This document shows positions 1 to 10,559 of a DNA stretch of 64,000 nucleotides, piece by piece; within the stretch, counting starts at the first letter, position 1, and each line of letters begins with the position of its first letter. The DNA lies in NCBI GenBank assembly GCA_951799445.1, contig OX637289.1:46910264-46974263 (forward strand), read 5' to 3'. Below the pieces are notes generated by a model. That model saw only the letters and a list, made by a program, of their open reading frames with translations, did no database searches and had not been told where the DNA came from. Position numbers and translations under genes: made by a program. Origin of the DNA: Pseudisothecium myosuroides. Its lineage: Eukaryota; Streptophyta; Bryopsida; Hypnales; Lembophyllaceae.

Positions 1-263
1 TGAAATTGCTTTTTTGTAATGGTACTCACATTCTTTTCTTTTGTGTCCAATTGAAAGGCAAATTCCAAAAGTTAGTCCAGAGTGAGTTGCAGATGTGGTG
101 GAATATAATTTTGCAGAGAGATTTGATGAGGGTATCCGATGAATGTAAAATGATGTATTGATCCAAATGTATGATATATGCGATGTGTTTCTATGGTTAT
201 TTCTAGTCAACCAAACCTTAGCAATATCAGCAACTAAACAATATGTAGCATCAATTCAACTGT

Positions 264-506
264 GGCCATATCCATTATTTGGACAAACGTCCAATAAATG
301 GCATATTTGGAGACCCACAATTTAAGTTGTTGGCATGTAACTATAGCCATATCCATTATTTGGACAAATGTCCATTAAATGGCACATTTGGAGACCCACA
401 ATTTAAATTGTTGGCATGTAACTATGGCCATATCCATTATTTGAACAAACATCTAGTAAATGGCATATTTGGAGACATACAATTTAAGTTGTTGGCATGT
501 AATTGC
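264..506 (+). repeat. Three 81-bp tandem repeats with an open frame
   Basis: GGCCATATCCATTATTTG-like starts occur at 264, 345 and 426, exactly 81 bp apart. Each unit runs through an ATTTGGAGAC core to TTGGCATGTAA. Because 81 is divisible by three, a plus-strand frame stays open across the array (279-533) and gives a 27-residue repeating peptide. The duplicate locus near 10750-10840 has only one unit, so the array expanded in this copy after duplication. The open frame may be only a consequence of the period; I do not claim a protein. Confidence 0.8.
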
Positions 507-574
507 AAAGTTTCTACACACTTGTCAAGCTAGAACTAGTTCTATGTCTACATATGTTTGATAGGCTTGTTGAA

Positions 575-755
575 GCTAGACTTACCTCTACATCATACTG
601 CTCAAGGTGACTAGCATTCACCATTGGCACCAAGAGACATTCTTTTGCTTCCCCCACTCTTTCTTATATTGGGAGATGAAGTCTCCTTGGCATAGGCTGA
701 CAATGATTATGTTCTTCTCTTGACTTTGAGGTTGTACACATTGCAAGCTCTCCAA
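575..755 (-). pseudogene. SIAH/SINA E3 ligase 3'-end fragment
   Basis: Read on the minus strand, this is a diverged copy of the last part of the SIAH-type gene at 10920-12739. Shared stretches include ACCTCTACATCATACT, GGCACCAAGAGACATTCTTT and CTCTTGACTTTGAG. Only the C-terminal part of the SINA substrate-binding domain is represented. RING, zinc finger and exon 1 are absent, and small indels relative to the intact gene break the frame. It is a by-product of the segmental duplication that also links 1-263 with 10574-10745. Confidence 0.7.
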
Positions 756-1005
756 AACAAGTTCCTTTAAGGTTACCCCCCCTAATCAACCGAATAAGGA
801 ATTCCGACATGATCTAGAATATAGTGAAGGCAAAACAAATATTTTTCAGAGGTACATCAATAGAAATGACATGGATTGCAAAAAAATTGGTAATTTTATC
901 ACTTGAATTGAAATTACTATGAATTTTGGGAGGCAAAAAGTGCGCCGGACCCATGGCCAATGTCTAGACTCTTCCAATTCTGATCATTCAATAACTTTTA
1001 CCTAA

Positions 1006-1165
1006 ATGGTCAATTTGATTAAAATGGCGGTATTCCATTATAATGGTACAACAATCTATTAAAATGGCACTGAATTTGTCAAAGATAACACTGCATTCCA
1101 TTAAAATGGCATAGAATGTGTTACAAATGGCAAAATAATACCGCCATTTTAACAAAATTGACCAT
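1006..1165. mobile_element. 160-bp foldback MITE
   Basis: ATGGTCAATTTGATTAAAAT at the left is matched by the reverse complement of the right end (ATGGTCAATTTTGTTAAAAT), and the similarity continues through GGCGGTATT, giving arms of about 29 bp. The interior is AT-rich and has several ATTAAAATGGCA phrases. There is no coding capacity. The superfamily is not assigned because I see no clear target duplication. Confidence 0.7.
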
Positions 1166-3050
1166 CTAATCATTATTTCCTATTTTTTTTTCACAACTTG
1201 GAACATGTGTCATGTATTTATTAGTTCCAACCTTGAAAACGAAAAAAAATCGTATTCTGAGTGTGGTCAGAAATACGTGCACGGTCTATAGGTCGGGAAT
1301 GGATCACTAGTCGGGAATGGGGGGGTACCTTAATCACTTTATGAGAAGGTAGGAAGAAAAAAAAAACTTGCCAAAATGAAGATTTTATGACTAAATTATA
1401 CATAGGTTATAGTTTATTTTGCCTTCAAAGCTCAAGATCTATGTTTTTTTGCTTACTAGCTAGGTATTCTTATGAATTAAAGGACAAAACTGCCGTTGGC
1501 ATTAGGTTTCATAAAGATATGTAAGAGCAAACAGTCCTTCTATGTCTAAGTTATTCAACTCAAATATGTAAAACTTACAAAAATGAACTACTCTATAATA
1601 AAAAGAATCTAAAAAAGTATCTTTTGGAAAAATGGTGTCCATTTTTTTGTAAATTTCATGCAAAAATGGAAAGTTTAGAATGTAAAAATTTCCAAAAATA
1701 GGTCAAAATTTCACATCCTCAAATCCAATTTTTTAGATTCTATTTTTTAAAGAATTAGATAATAATTGCACCTAATTGTGATTTAGTTCAAAATTAATCC
1801 CTACTAAAGACTTGTCTAACATTAAAATTGGATAATTTGGTCAGTTTGGGCATTATTTGCTAAATTCTTCATCTACTTCTAAAATTTGGCATGCATATAA
1901 CTAATATGATATTAGAATGCAATTTTTTTAAAATTTAGCTAAAAAATTCATACTCCAAGAAGAGTCAAACTTTAAGTAGGAGTAAAACAACCTATATGGG
2001 ATATGCTAAGTAAGAATTTTGCTCAAAGTGAAATGTCTAAAAAAACATCTACATGTCTGAAATAGCGTTCAAATGTTGGAAATAGTGTCTAAAAAACGTC
2101 CAAATGCAATGCGGTTAAGTATTTGAATTGTCTCAGACCCTTTGTTATATACGGACAATTGATTTCAATATAAAAAGGACCTCTCCATCCTTCATTCTCA
2201 TTAAATGTCAATGAAGTAATTACTTGACTTTGCCATCAAAAATTATTTTGATAGTACATGGTAAATTCTTGATGAATTTGACAAATTTTTTCGTTCATTT
2301 TTTTTGGACTTTTGCTTAAATAATAATTTTGTGTTGACCCTACCCTCAAAATATGGTATGCCTCTAAAAACATCTAAGTTGACGTCACTACAAACAGTAA
2401 TAATAATGTCGGATCGGATGAAAAAAATCCCACATGTCACTGCCTACTCGACACATGCTGAGGTAGAATCTACGTGGTACACATATGGAGCATTTTGGGA
2501 TGCTTGGGACACTCGTTTCCTACAGTCATTTTCATAGAACAGGCTAACATCGTGGTAGTATGTTTTTCTGCGTTTTCCAACGCAAATTTTGTGTTTGACT
2601 CAATAAACACATCAATTAGATTTTGTTGAGGCAAACGCAAATTTCTTTTAGAGTTTGGACGTTTTTTGGATGTCAACTATGACGGATTTTAGGTGACATT
2701 ATAGTTGACGTGCCTTTTATTCAAAAAAAACATACTACCACATCTTCTTCAACATCACATAAAACCGTTTTTTTTAGTGCATGTTGAGGGTAGTCGCACT
2801 TGGTGATCTTCATAATCATTCCACTATGTTGCAATAGCCAACAAGTTTGCACCTCTGTGTTGCATAGTTTGTCACAGAACCTCAAGGAGTAGATGCATTC
2901 AATAGGAATGTTTCTAAAGCCTAGCCTTGAGAAATTCTTACTGGCCGAGAATGGGTGCAAAAATTAGCCCATTTTTTTAGGAAATCTCAGTAATGGTCAC
3001 AAAGATGCATGAATAGCACCAAAAATTACTGGTTGCTCATTCACGATAGA
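1166..3050. other. AT-rich intergenic DNA, no gene seen
   Basis: Open frames here are short, use AT-rich codons and overlap on opposite strands. I recognise no domain, RNA or complete transposon in this stretch. Confidence 0.5.
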
Positions 3051-3208
3051 CATAACATTCAATAGCTCTACAATGATGGTGTGGTATATTCCCCACCTCC
3101 AATAGTGCTTCACCAATAGTTATTGATGCATTAGACAGGTGGAGGATGTAGAAGCACACCATCACTGTAGAACCAAGGCAACATCAAGACATGCTACTGA
3201 ATGTTATG
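3051..3208. mobile_element. Short TIR element, family D copy 1
   Basis: The element begins CATAACATTCAATAGCTCTA and ends in the inverted form GCTACTGAATGTTATG. A second copy in opposite orientation lies at 7798-7952 and shares the interior (AGGTGGAGGATGTAGA, AACCAAGGCAACATCAA). Two copies with the same ends and interior support a MITE family. Superfamily unassigned. Confidence 0.7.
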
Positions 3209-4434
3209 GGCTATGTGAGGTGCACTTGAAGGCTGAAATGTCTAAATAAATGTTCAACACCATAGAGCTCTCCATCATCTTAAACATGGAGGTTCATTTT
3301 TGAAGTGAAGTTGGACATGAACGAGGAATTCCAAGTAGTTACATGAACTGAAAGCATCTCTCATTTTGTAGCCTAATTTAAAAACACACCAATGTGCCTT
3401 ATCAATATAATAAAACAAAAGTAAAAGTGATTTTCTAATTTTCTAATTCGCACAAATGTTGAAATTCAATAACAATTACACAGTAGGTCCAAACACCACA
3501 AAACAAAGCCAGTGCACCCCTCCTCGCCGAGGGCTTTCCGATAATATCAAGCACGCCCACGAGGGAGAACACAATTTGGGAGATCTCATCGTGACAAACA
3601 AACAAACTTAAGGTATCTAAATGTTTTGTATAACCAATAGTCGTATCTCTCACGAGGATCTCAAATGCGTGAGCAAAAACTAGAAAGAAATGAGATTATT
3701 TATCGCCTCTACAAATTAATATAATGTTGCAGTTCAGTCGGCGTTGCCTTTGCTTCCAGAAATCAAGCATCATTAATTATATCTACGTCCTCTTATTACT
3801 CTATTTGCTGGCACTAGGATTATACCTCATCTTTGTGCCAATGACTTTTAGACCCTATGTTTACATTCACCACTTGATGTTTTCACGCAATTGGTAGGAT
3901 TGATAGTTCAATGATGAAGTATTGCAGAGTATTAACGCAATCCTATGCGCCCATGTTGAGAATGTCCTTGTGCAATTCAAATTTGAGATTTTGGACCCCT
4001 CCATGCTTGGAGATTTGGAAATTAACGTCCAGAATAATTGAAACAGTGAAACTTGGAGGCAGACACCGGCCTCTTGTTCTTGCTATGTAGACTATTCTCT
4101 TTTCGTGAAGGAGGGGAAGAACAATGATTAATTATGGTGTAATGCCTGAGGCAGTTGTGGCGCATTTTGGTTATTACAAGACTCTCAATATTGCAACCAC
4201 CCCTTGCTCAATTTTCTTTTCAACCCATGATTGGAAATAGCAAGCCCTATATCATTCACTATTATAAGAGGAATATAATCTTTTGCTGAAAAATTTGCAT
4301 AAATTATATTTTGAGAAATAAAAATCTAGAAAAGTATTGAATCCTTCCGAACTCTACTTCTGCACACGGAAATTTTTCCAAGTGAAGAAACTTGCCCTGC
4401 AGATGGTCAAATGATTAGATATGGATTGCCTCCC
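3209..4434. other. Intergenic DNA, no supported gene
   Basis: A short minus-strand open frame at 3435-3653 lies in a slightly GC-richer patch (about 3480-3600) but resembles no family I know. It could be a decayed exon. Nothing else is supported. Confidence 0.4.
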
Positions 4435-4437
4435 TTA

Positions 4438-5053
4438 GAGCATCTGCAATGGGCACGTGAACAGTGCCTCTATTGGCACTTTATCGAGCAGTTAGTCATT
4501 TGTAAAAAAATTGCGCCCTAGTGCAACCGTCATGAGTCCCGGCACTTCCACGGTCTCGGTATGCGACCCCCTGAGTCCGACAAATTTCCAAAATGTGAAG
4601 GGCCCACAAGTTGGCTCCCGGTAGAAATAATCATTATTGTCAACCTTTTTCCACATTGATGTTTGGATTGCCGGCTTTGCATTGGGGCAATTTGTTTAAA
4701 AAAGGACCGGTACTATGCGGGCCTCGTCATTAGAGGAGATTTGGGCTTCTAAGAGCCCGCGAGTTCCCGGATTGTGGAAACTCTGCAGGACTGCTGCGAC
4801 GTTGCCGCATGGCCAGTCTGACGTGGCCAAGCGACTGCCACGTCATTTTTTTAAATTTTTTTTAAATTTTTTTAATTTATTTTTAATATTCTTTTATTTT
4901 TTAATAACTTTTTTTTTCTAACAGCAGGGGCTGGTTCCCAGCATTGGGAACAACCCTGAAACGGTCTTCCAGAGGCTCAAATCTCCTCTAATGGGAATGC
5001 CCCTCCATTTGCCGATATAGGGATTGTTTGCCGAGATACCACTACAGATGCTC
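4438..5053. mobile_element. Tourist/PIF-Harbinger-like MITE with nested element
   Basis: The left end GAGCATCTGCAATGG is matched by the inverted right end (reverse complement GAGCATCTGTAGTGG), and both sides carry a TTA direct duplication (4435-4437 and 5054-5056). A 3-bp TTA duplication is the known signature of PIF/Harbinger and Tourist elements. Inside lies a second inverted-repeat pair, CATTAGAGGAGATTTG at 4728 and its inverse ending at 4993, resembling the ends of the MITE at 14316-14712. The interior contains long T runs and no transposase. Confidence 0.65.
4728..4993. mobile_element. Nested CATTAGAG-type element
   Basis: The arms are CATTAGAGGAGATTTGGGC and the inverse of CATTAGAGGAGATTTGAGC, about 265 bp apart, inside the larger element 4438-5053. 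The ends share CATTAGAG with the element at 14316-14712, so both probably belong to one family. Target duplication unclear. Confidence 0.5.
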
Positions 5054-5420
5054 TTACACGTCTTCTCCTCAACTCTTCTGCAGACTTGTCTGGTGAACTG
5101 TAAAGCAGTCCGAGTAGCGCTTGACTGCCATTAGAGGGAGTGGTAGTGATGAGCCTAGTGCAGGTTATTCACTAGTTTGGTAGTGGGAATGAGAGACTGC
5201 TGTCTGTTGACTGCTCACCGCATTGCATCATTTGCCATTCCACTGTTTCGAAAAATCAGTGTAAATACACTGCGTGTATGTAAATTGAAATTCATAACAA
5301 AGCATGCCATAGTAACTGACCAACCACTGTCATCTTTATTTGTGAGGAAATCACTAAGCAACTAAGTTGTGGGACACGGGCTTACCTTCAATCCCTGTTG
5401 GCTGGTGTTGTGTAATGCAG

Positions 5421-5543
5421 GACATTGATGTGGACAAGTTCATAATCCACAACTTGCCGTTCTCCGATATCAACGAAGCTTTTAAGCTCTTGTAGTGCAG
5501 GCCGGGGAGTGCTTGCGTACTGTATTACACATCAATGACAATA
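5421..5543 (+). pseudogene. Alcohol dehydrogenase terminal-exon remnant
   Basis: A splice acceptor (TAATGCAG) precedes an exon-like stretch whose translation begins DIDVDKFIIHNLPFSDINEA and continues FKLL. This matches the C-terminal end of zinc-type medium-chain alcohol dehydrogenases (ADH / class III), where the pattern is lysine-x-x-hydrophobic-HxL...INxAFxLL, followed by a glycine-rich ECLRT segment. After FKLL the frame hits TAG at about 5493, but a shifted frame gives VQAGECLRTVL, so one small indel separates the halves. No other ADH exon is visible. It is an isolated, frameshifted terminal exon, not a gene. Confidence 0.65.
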
Positions 5544-5685
5544 TTTCCTCTCAATTTCCTCTCAATTAAAATTATACAGCTCTCTGTAACTTACAGCGCG
5601 ATGTTCCACTGCAAACCAGTAATGAGTCCACCCACCAATTAGCTAGGAGCTTGACCTAAACTCAAGGTCTTTCAGCATTTCCAGT

Positions 5686-6060
5686 TCAAAAACTTCCTAA
5701 AATTACGTATTTCGATGGCTGTTTATATTGGTGTAGCTTTACGCAACTTTGAATTGAAAATGTGAAAATGTGAAAATGTGGGCATTCAATCCCAGACATC
5801 CATATTCCAGACTTGACCCGACGGATGTATTGGCGGATGACGATCAAAATACAATCAGTGCTGAAGCATGTATGAAAGTAGTTCGGTACATGAAAATCCA
5901 TGAGCCCAAATACAAGTACCGCCGACCTCTCTGCACAGACTTTCGCTGCTGTGTGGATTTCCTTCGCACGAGGGATTCCGACTCCAGGTTCTACTTTGTA
6001 CTCGGGAACAGCTTCGGCAATCCATTTCGGGAAACAACGTTTGTATATGGAATTGCTCGA
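5686..6060 (-). other. Possible unknown coding fragment
   Basis: The minus frame is open from near 6060 through 5686 and reads RCFPKWIAEAVPEYKVEPG, then GVGIPRAKEIHTAAKVCAER, then SAVLVFGLMDFHVPNYF. Its balanced composition and higher GC than the flanks look more protein-like than the other frames here, but I do not recognise a family. The frame decays into AT-rich residues toward 5686. It could be a single exon of an unknown or dead gene; an overlapping plus-strand frame (5770-6081) is less convincing. Confidence 0.25.
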
Positions 6061-6183
6061 CTTGCGTTGGAGGTGCTTTGATCGGTTATTACGACGTACT
6101 CGGGATGCTTAGCTTGAACGCTTGTGCTTGTTGCTCAAACAAGGCGGAGGGGGTGGGGAGTGCGAGCCAACGGTACTGGAGTT

Positions 6184-6228
6184 GTCCCATAAGGTTTGCG
6201 ACACTGGAAGGGAGTCTGCGGGTATATA
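6184..6228 (+). promoter_or_regulatory. U2 snRNA promoter (USE-like and TATA)
   Basis: GTCCCATAAGG at 6184-6194 resembles the plant snRNA upstream sequence element (consensus RTCCCACATCG), and TATATA at 6223-6228 lies 31-36 bp before the U2 5' end. The gap between the two is 28 bp, between the usual Pol II and Pol III spacings. The USE match is incomplete at its 3' half. Confidence 0.6.
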
Positions 6229-6258
6229 CTGTAGTCTTCGGTGGTTGACGCAAGCAGC

Positions 6259-6447
6259 ATACTTTTCTCGGCCTTTTGTCTAAGATCAAGTGTAGTATCT
6301 GTTCTTATCAGCTTCATATCTGATACGGGGGTCATCGACCCCCATGATATTAATCTAAATTTTCTGGGGAGCGGGGCCACCCGGCAGCTTGCTCCGCGCG
6401 CGTCGCCGCGGTATTGCACTACCTCCTTGGCTGGTGCAGCCCTCCAA
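6259..6447 (+). ncRNA. U2 spliceosomal snRNA
   Basis: U2 pairs with the intron branch point in the nuclear spliceosome. The 5' end ATACTTTTCTCGGCCTTTTG and the run CTAAGATCAAGTGTAGTATC match the highly conserved U2 core; GTAGTA (6292-6297) is the branch-point recognition sequence. Stem-loop IIa is recognisable (TTATCAG to CTGATAC). The next hairpin has a perfect 7-bp stem, GGGGGTC and GACCCCC. AATTTTCTGG (about 6358-6367) is the Sm site, followed by a GC-rich 3' region with GTATTGCACTACCTCC as in stem-loop IV. The length of about 189 nt fits U2 (human 188). One oddity is GTC where GGC is normal in stem I, which would create a mismatch. It may be a functional variant or one member of a gene family; the 3' end is approximate. 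Confidence 0.93.
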
Positions 6448-7409
6448 CCCTCTCCGGAGGGACCCAATGCAAAACTAAAATGGAATAATAAGAGCCTAAA
6501 CCCAAACTAACCTTCTAAGGATTCGTTGAGGAATCAGTCTTCTTGATACAGTATCGTAAACCGCTCTCCGGAGGAACCCAATGAAATAAACCAGCATTCT
6601 TAACCTAAAATCGTGTGATTAATCTCAGTTCCGCATTAAACATTTTATTAAAGCAGGACATTCGGACCTTTGTGGAGCCCTAGGCCGTGGGATTATGTTC
6701 AAGATTACAGATTGTACATAGTTTTACAACGACTCCTCCGTAACTAATTACCAGTACATAGTTTTACAACGAGTAATCTGGAACTGATTACCGGTGTCAG
6801 ATGTTTCCTGCGGTTTTGGACCATTTGCTGTTGTTATCCTAGCGTGAGGATTATTGTAGGATTTGCTCTGCAGAACCAGATTGATGCAGTAGGGATTGAT
6901 GGAAGAAAAAAAGTATTTCCGTGAGTACTCACATAGGAATTTTTTTACTTCTAACCTCATGGAATTAATATAAGAATCAATTTCTTAGTAATCCATCAAT
7001 TCTTTGTTGGTTTGGGATTGTGTTTTTAGGGCTTAGGGTTATGGCACTGTAAAACTTGAGGTTCAACGACGAAGAAGAAAAATTGGTTTACGGCTTGATT
7101 CAACTATAAACGAGCTAAATCTGTTGAGGACGATGCTCTAGCTGATTTTGGGTCAGCTGTGAGATTCTCATGTCCTTGGAGAATTTTGGCCGTGTAGGAG
7201 GAGCTTTATTCTAAGAGTAGCAAGTCGCAGGTATGTAGAGAAGCGGGGATTATTAGTGCATGCAAGCAATTGTAATCTCCAAGCTGGTTTGTATACCAGA
7301 AGTGAAATCTGGGACTTTGGTACTGGGCTCGAATAAATGAACTCTTGATTATTTTATGCTGGTGCTAAGTTCTTCCTTTGAGGACTGGAGAAAAAGAAAG
7401 AAGTTCAAA
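6448..7409. other. U2 downstream region, no gene seen
   Basis: CTCTCCGGAGGGACCCAATG just after U2 recurs with one change at about 6563-6582, so the immediate downstream DNA is partly duplicated. I could not find a clear plant snRNA 3' box. The rest is unremarkable. Confidence 0.4.
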
Positions 7410-7637
7410 TTATAACTCTCCTGAATCAACGTCTGCACTTGACTTCGGTTTTGAACGAGATGGAGTGGAGGGTTTTGCGCCTGGCTTATTGCCGGACCAC
7501 CACCTACTAAGCTTAATGCGTCTTGTTGCTTTGCTGACTCTTTGCGATGCCCTCTCGATTGCTCTTTGAGTATGTGCCCCCACTCCAGCTCCAAGTTTGG
7601 CCACATTTTCTCCAAGTCTAGCTATATTGTCTCATGT
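7410..7637 (-). other. Possible terminal exon of unrecognised protein
   Basis: On the minus strand, after an AG at about 7638, the frame reads DNIARLGENVAKLGAGVGAH and continues TQRAIERASQRVSKATRRIK, then a serine/proline/lysine-rich tail ending SSADVDSGEL and a stop at 7410. The first part looks like an amphipathic helix with heptad-like spacing and the tail is basic and disordered. The composition is protein-like, unlike nearby random frames. I recognise no family. No partner exon was found upstream, so it may be an isolated remnant. Confidence 0.35.
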
Positions 7638-7797
7638 TTTCGCACCTAATTTGACCTACAGAATTTAGGTCGCCATTTAGATGTGTGACCTAGCAAAATA
7701 ATTATTGCTGGACTGAAATAACTGAAATAGACAGGACTTTGATTCGTCCTCAATCATGGAGCAGTCCCTCGCTCGTCCCCCCAAAGTCATTTCAGGG

Positions 7798-7952
7798 CAT
7801 AACATTCAGTAGCATGTGTTGATGTTGCCTTGGTTCTACAGCAATGGTGCCTCTACATCCTCCACCTGTCTATTTCATCAGTAACTATTGATGAAGCATT
7901 GTTGGGGTATAGAATATACCACACCATCACTATAGAGCTACTGAATGTTATG
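7798..7952. mobile_element. Short TIR element, family D copy 2
   Basis: CATAACATTCAGTAGCATGT at the left and GCTACTGAATGTTATG at the right are inverted. The interior is the reverse-complement match of the copy at 3051-3208, including the shared CCTTGGTTCTAC and CATCCTCCACCTGTCTA motifs. Non-coding. Confidence 0.7.
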
Positions 7953-8286
7953 GGGTACATGTGAGAAAAAAGACTCCTTGTTTTGTGCTTGATTAATTTC
8001 AATTGTCTTCTACACCTCTCCTCCCTCTCCTCCGTCCCTCGGGGACAAGCAAGGGGGTTAGTTGACTTGGTTCACCCCGGCCCTCCTCACACCTAAATAG
8101 AAAAGTAGCATCGACAAAGAGGATGAAAACGTGGAGTAGAAGTTACGATGAGGATACTGAGAAAATTCTAGTTTTTTAAGCTTACTACAAATACATGGAA
8201 ATTCAATCAACAGAAAGGCCTTACCATCCCTCAGCCGCGTAGAATTGTTTTTGACCTCGCTTTTTGAACATAACTAAACGAAGAAG

Positions 8287-9006
8287 GGTGATTGCAAGAA
8301 ACACTTGTACTATTTTCTGTCACATGTTGCGTGTTGATTAGTTTTTTGGCCATAACTATTGCGTTTTGACTTCAAATGACTCAAATTTCATAGACAAGGT
8401 ACTCATGACTATTAAACACCTTTCTTAATTTTTTGGAATTTTTAAAAAATGTTTTACTATTTAATAATAGCCCCCAATTATATGTCACAAATGCCAATTT
8501 GGAGGTTTTTAGTACTATTCAGTACCCATAAAAATGAATTTGGAGCTAAAATTTGGTGGAGATGGTCTTCTAATAGATTTGTAGGTATTGTCCAAAGGAA
8601 GCCTAAAAATTCTTAATTTTATATAGTGTAGACGTCTACAAAGTGAGCCTCTTTCTACTTGCATTTCATAACATGTAAAAAATTATTTTGGTGTTTTTCT
8701 TCATCTCCATAGAGTTGTTACAAATGGACAATTTTTATTTATTTTTATTTAAGTTTTTTCCTATTTTTTATTAATTAAAACATTGAAATATCTATTTTCT
8801 TGAGATTTGACACTTTTCTAGTTCTCCTACTTAGAGAATTTTTTAATGAATTTCCTTCGGTGGTTACCTTCATCTTCAAGGTGCATACATTGCCCATATT
8901 TTTTAGTTTTTTAAAAATTGATTTCCTAATTTTAAAGTACTCCAAAAAAAATCATGAGTATTGTTGTAAAATACAACAAACAGTACAAGTATTTCTTGCA
9001 ATCACC
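8287..9006. mobile_element. TIR element family C, copy 1
   Basis: The inverted ends GGTGATTGCAAGAAACACTT and (reverse complement) GGTGATTGCAAGAAATACTT extend through GTACT. The 720-bp interior is AT-rich and matches 39926-40669 closely (for example TTTTTTGGCCATAAC and TTGGAGGTTTTTAGTACTAT). No transposase; an open frame at 8800-9009 is AT-rich noise. A related third copy with GGGTCATTGCAAGAA ends is at 34752-35493. Confidence 0.75.
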
Positions 9007-9411
9007 TAGAACATGAACAAAACAAAAATGCACATTTATATGTTGGTATTCCAACTATAGTATAGCAGATACCTTCCTCTCGTTGACATCATCCTCATTG
9101 GTATTGTATTTCTCGTCGCCGTCGTCGGGATCATGAGGACTACGGCCTCCACTGCCCACTATCCTAGGATTGTTTTGAATATCCTCTTAAGTAGTATTTC
9201 AATCTGGGTGCTTCTTTCTGCATGTACAAATGGATTGTTGTGATCAAGAGCTACTTCAAAACCGGTATGACGAAGAGATTAACCTGTGTCAATTTTTTAA
9301 TGAATAACCTGTGTCAATGAGTCATATTTTAGATTGCAAAAACTATTAGGACCACATAATTGATGCCATTCCTAAAAAATCCATCTACAAGCGGTCACTA
9401 TCTCATTCTTT
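9007..9411. other. Short spacer before F-box remnant
   Basis: A GC-richer patch near 9070-9180 could be decayed coding sequence belonging to the F-box remnant, but I could not frame it. No feature is claimed. Confidence 0.3.
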
Positions 9412-10113
9412 ATGTCCGGTTGCATTCTGTACTCAAATGCGTTCCAAGAGGATCCGTACAAGACAAGACTTAGCACGTTAGTAGTTAATTATTTACAGTC
9501 CCTCTTGCAAACGCCTTCCATCGGTTGCTCTACAACCTTTAGCTCAAAGCCAGCCAAAATCAACATTAGTGGAAAACAAACCAAGCTGCTATCAATGCAG
9601 GCATATGATAATATAAATCTTCCTTTTGCATCCAAGAAAATCTTGACCTTCTCAAGCAAAAACCTTATAACAACCAGTAATATTCTATACCACATCCCGC
9701 AACCTTATGTGTGGGATTACGAGGTGTTTGGAGTTCCACAATCCGGCAAGTAGGAGTATGGTGGCATTGGCATGTGGCAATACCGGTGGTTTGCGTTTGG
9801 AATGAAGTCCAAGTCGGTTTTTACGGTGTGGCAGATGAACAACCATTGTGAGGAGTCCTGGAGTGTATTTGATTGCATGCCCAAAGATTTGTGTAAATGG
9901 ATTTTGAGGGGTTTAGGGCACCAAATTATTCTGGTTACATTCTGTGGTGACCATGTGCTTATGTGCAATTGCTTCGAGACGGTGGAGAGGGTCGTTCTGT
10001 ATAACTTGGATCGGAAGATGTGGGAGAAAATTGAGTTAAGTTGGAAACACCGACGTCTTCGTAAAAAGAGCGCGCGTTTGAAAGAAAGGCCTTTGAATTG
10101 CTCCAAAATTTGA
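9412..10113 (+). pseudogene. F-box associated-domain protein remnant
   Basis: A single plus frame is open from 9412 to 10113 except for one TAG at 9751-9753. The second half reads VFTVWQMNNHCEESWSVFD, CMPKDLCKWILRGLG, and later VERVVLYNLDRKMWEKIELS. This is the pattern of plant F-box associated / kelch-like domains: a W-x-M segment, SW..VD.MP, then a blade with VLYD..RK.WEKVEL. F-box proteins recruit substrates to SCF ubiquitin ligases. The N-terminal F-box itself is not visible and the first half (9412-9750) is low in recognisable motifs. With the stop and missing F-box I call it a pseudogene fragment; large antisense frames (9489-10172) are shadows. Confidence 0.6.
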
Positions 10114-10559
10114 TGAGAGAGTGTTGACTGCAAACAACAAAATTTGTAATCTACCTTCAATACTCTAGTCATTGAGGTTTAAGTAGATTCTTCCTTTAGT
10201 GGTTCTTCCATCAAATAGTTTTTCTCCTCTTTAATTGGCAGCTTTGGATTTTTCTTAGGAACTTGCTTCTGCATTCGTTGCCTCTTGTCAATTGACAATG
10301 TTCTTAGTGTCAAATTAATCTGCACTAGATTCATCATATTAAGTTAAAGTTTGTGAAAGTTGTCTGTCTTCAGTGCCCTCACATGATTAGTTAGCATTCA
10401 GCTTCAATTGTATTGTACGAAGTGATGCCATAGAGACCTTGAGTAATCACCCATTCTAAGACCCAAAACGTGGAGTGAATTGAAGATGAGATTGGAAGGT
10501 GGGATTTACATCCCACATGGTCTCCGAGCAAATATATTGAGCGATTTATTTTCTCTCTT

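Larger units (their letters stand above)
1..760. repeat. Segmental duplication, left copy
   Basis: From about base 80 to 263 this block matches about 10574-10745 in the same orientation, with scattered substitutions (shared phrases include GATCCAAATGTATGATATAT and TGTAGCATCAATTCAA). After the 81-bp repeat it continues into sequence matching the 3' end of the SIAH-type gene at 10920-11175. The right copy is attached to an intact gene and this one only to a gene fragment, so I infer that this is the derived, decaying copy. The duplicated tract is roughly 600 bp and probably runs off the left edge of the window. Confidence 0.75.

Noticed and set aside
9489..10172. Long minus-strand frames over the F-box remnant
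   Set aside because: The plus-strand frame has F-box associated motifs; the minus frames have none.
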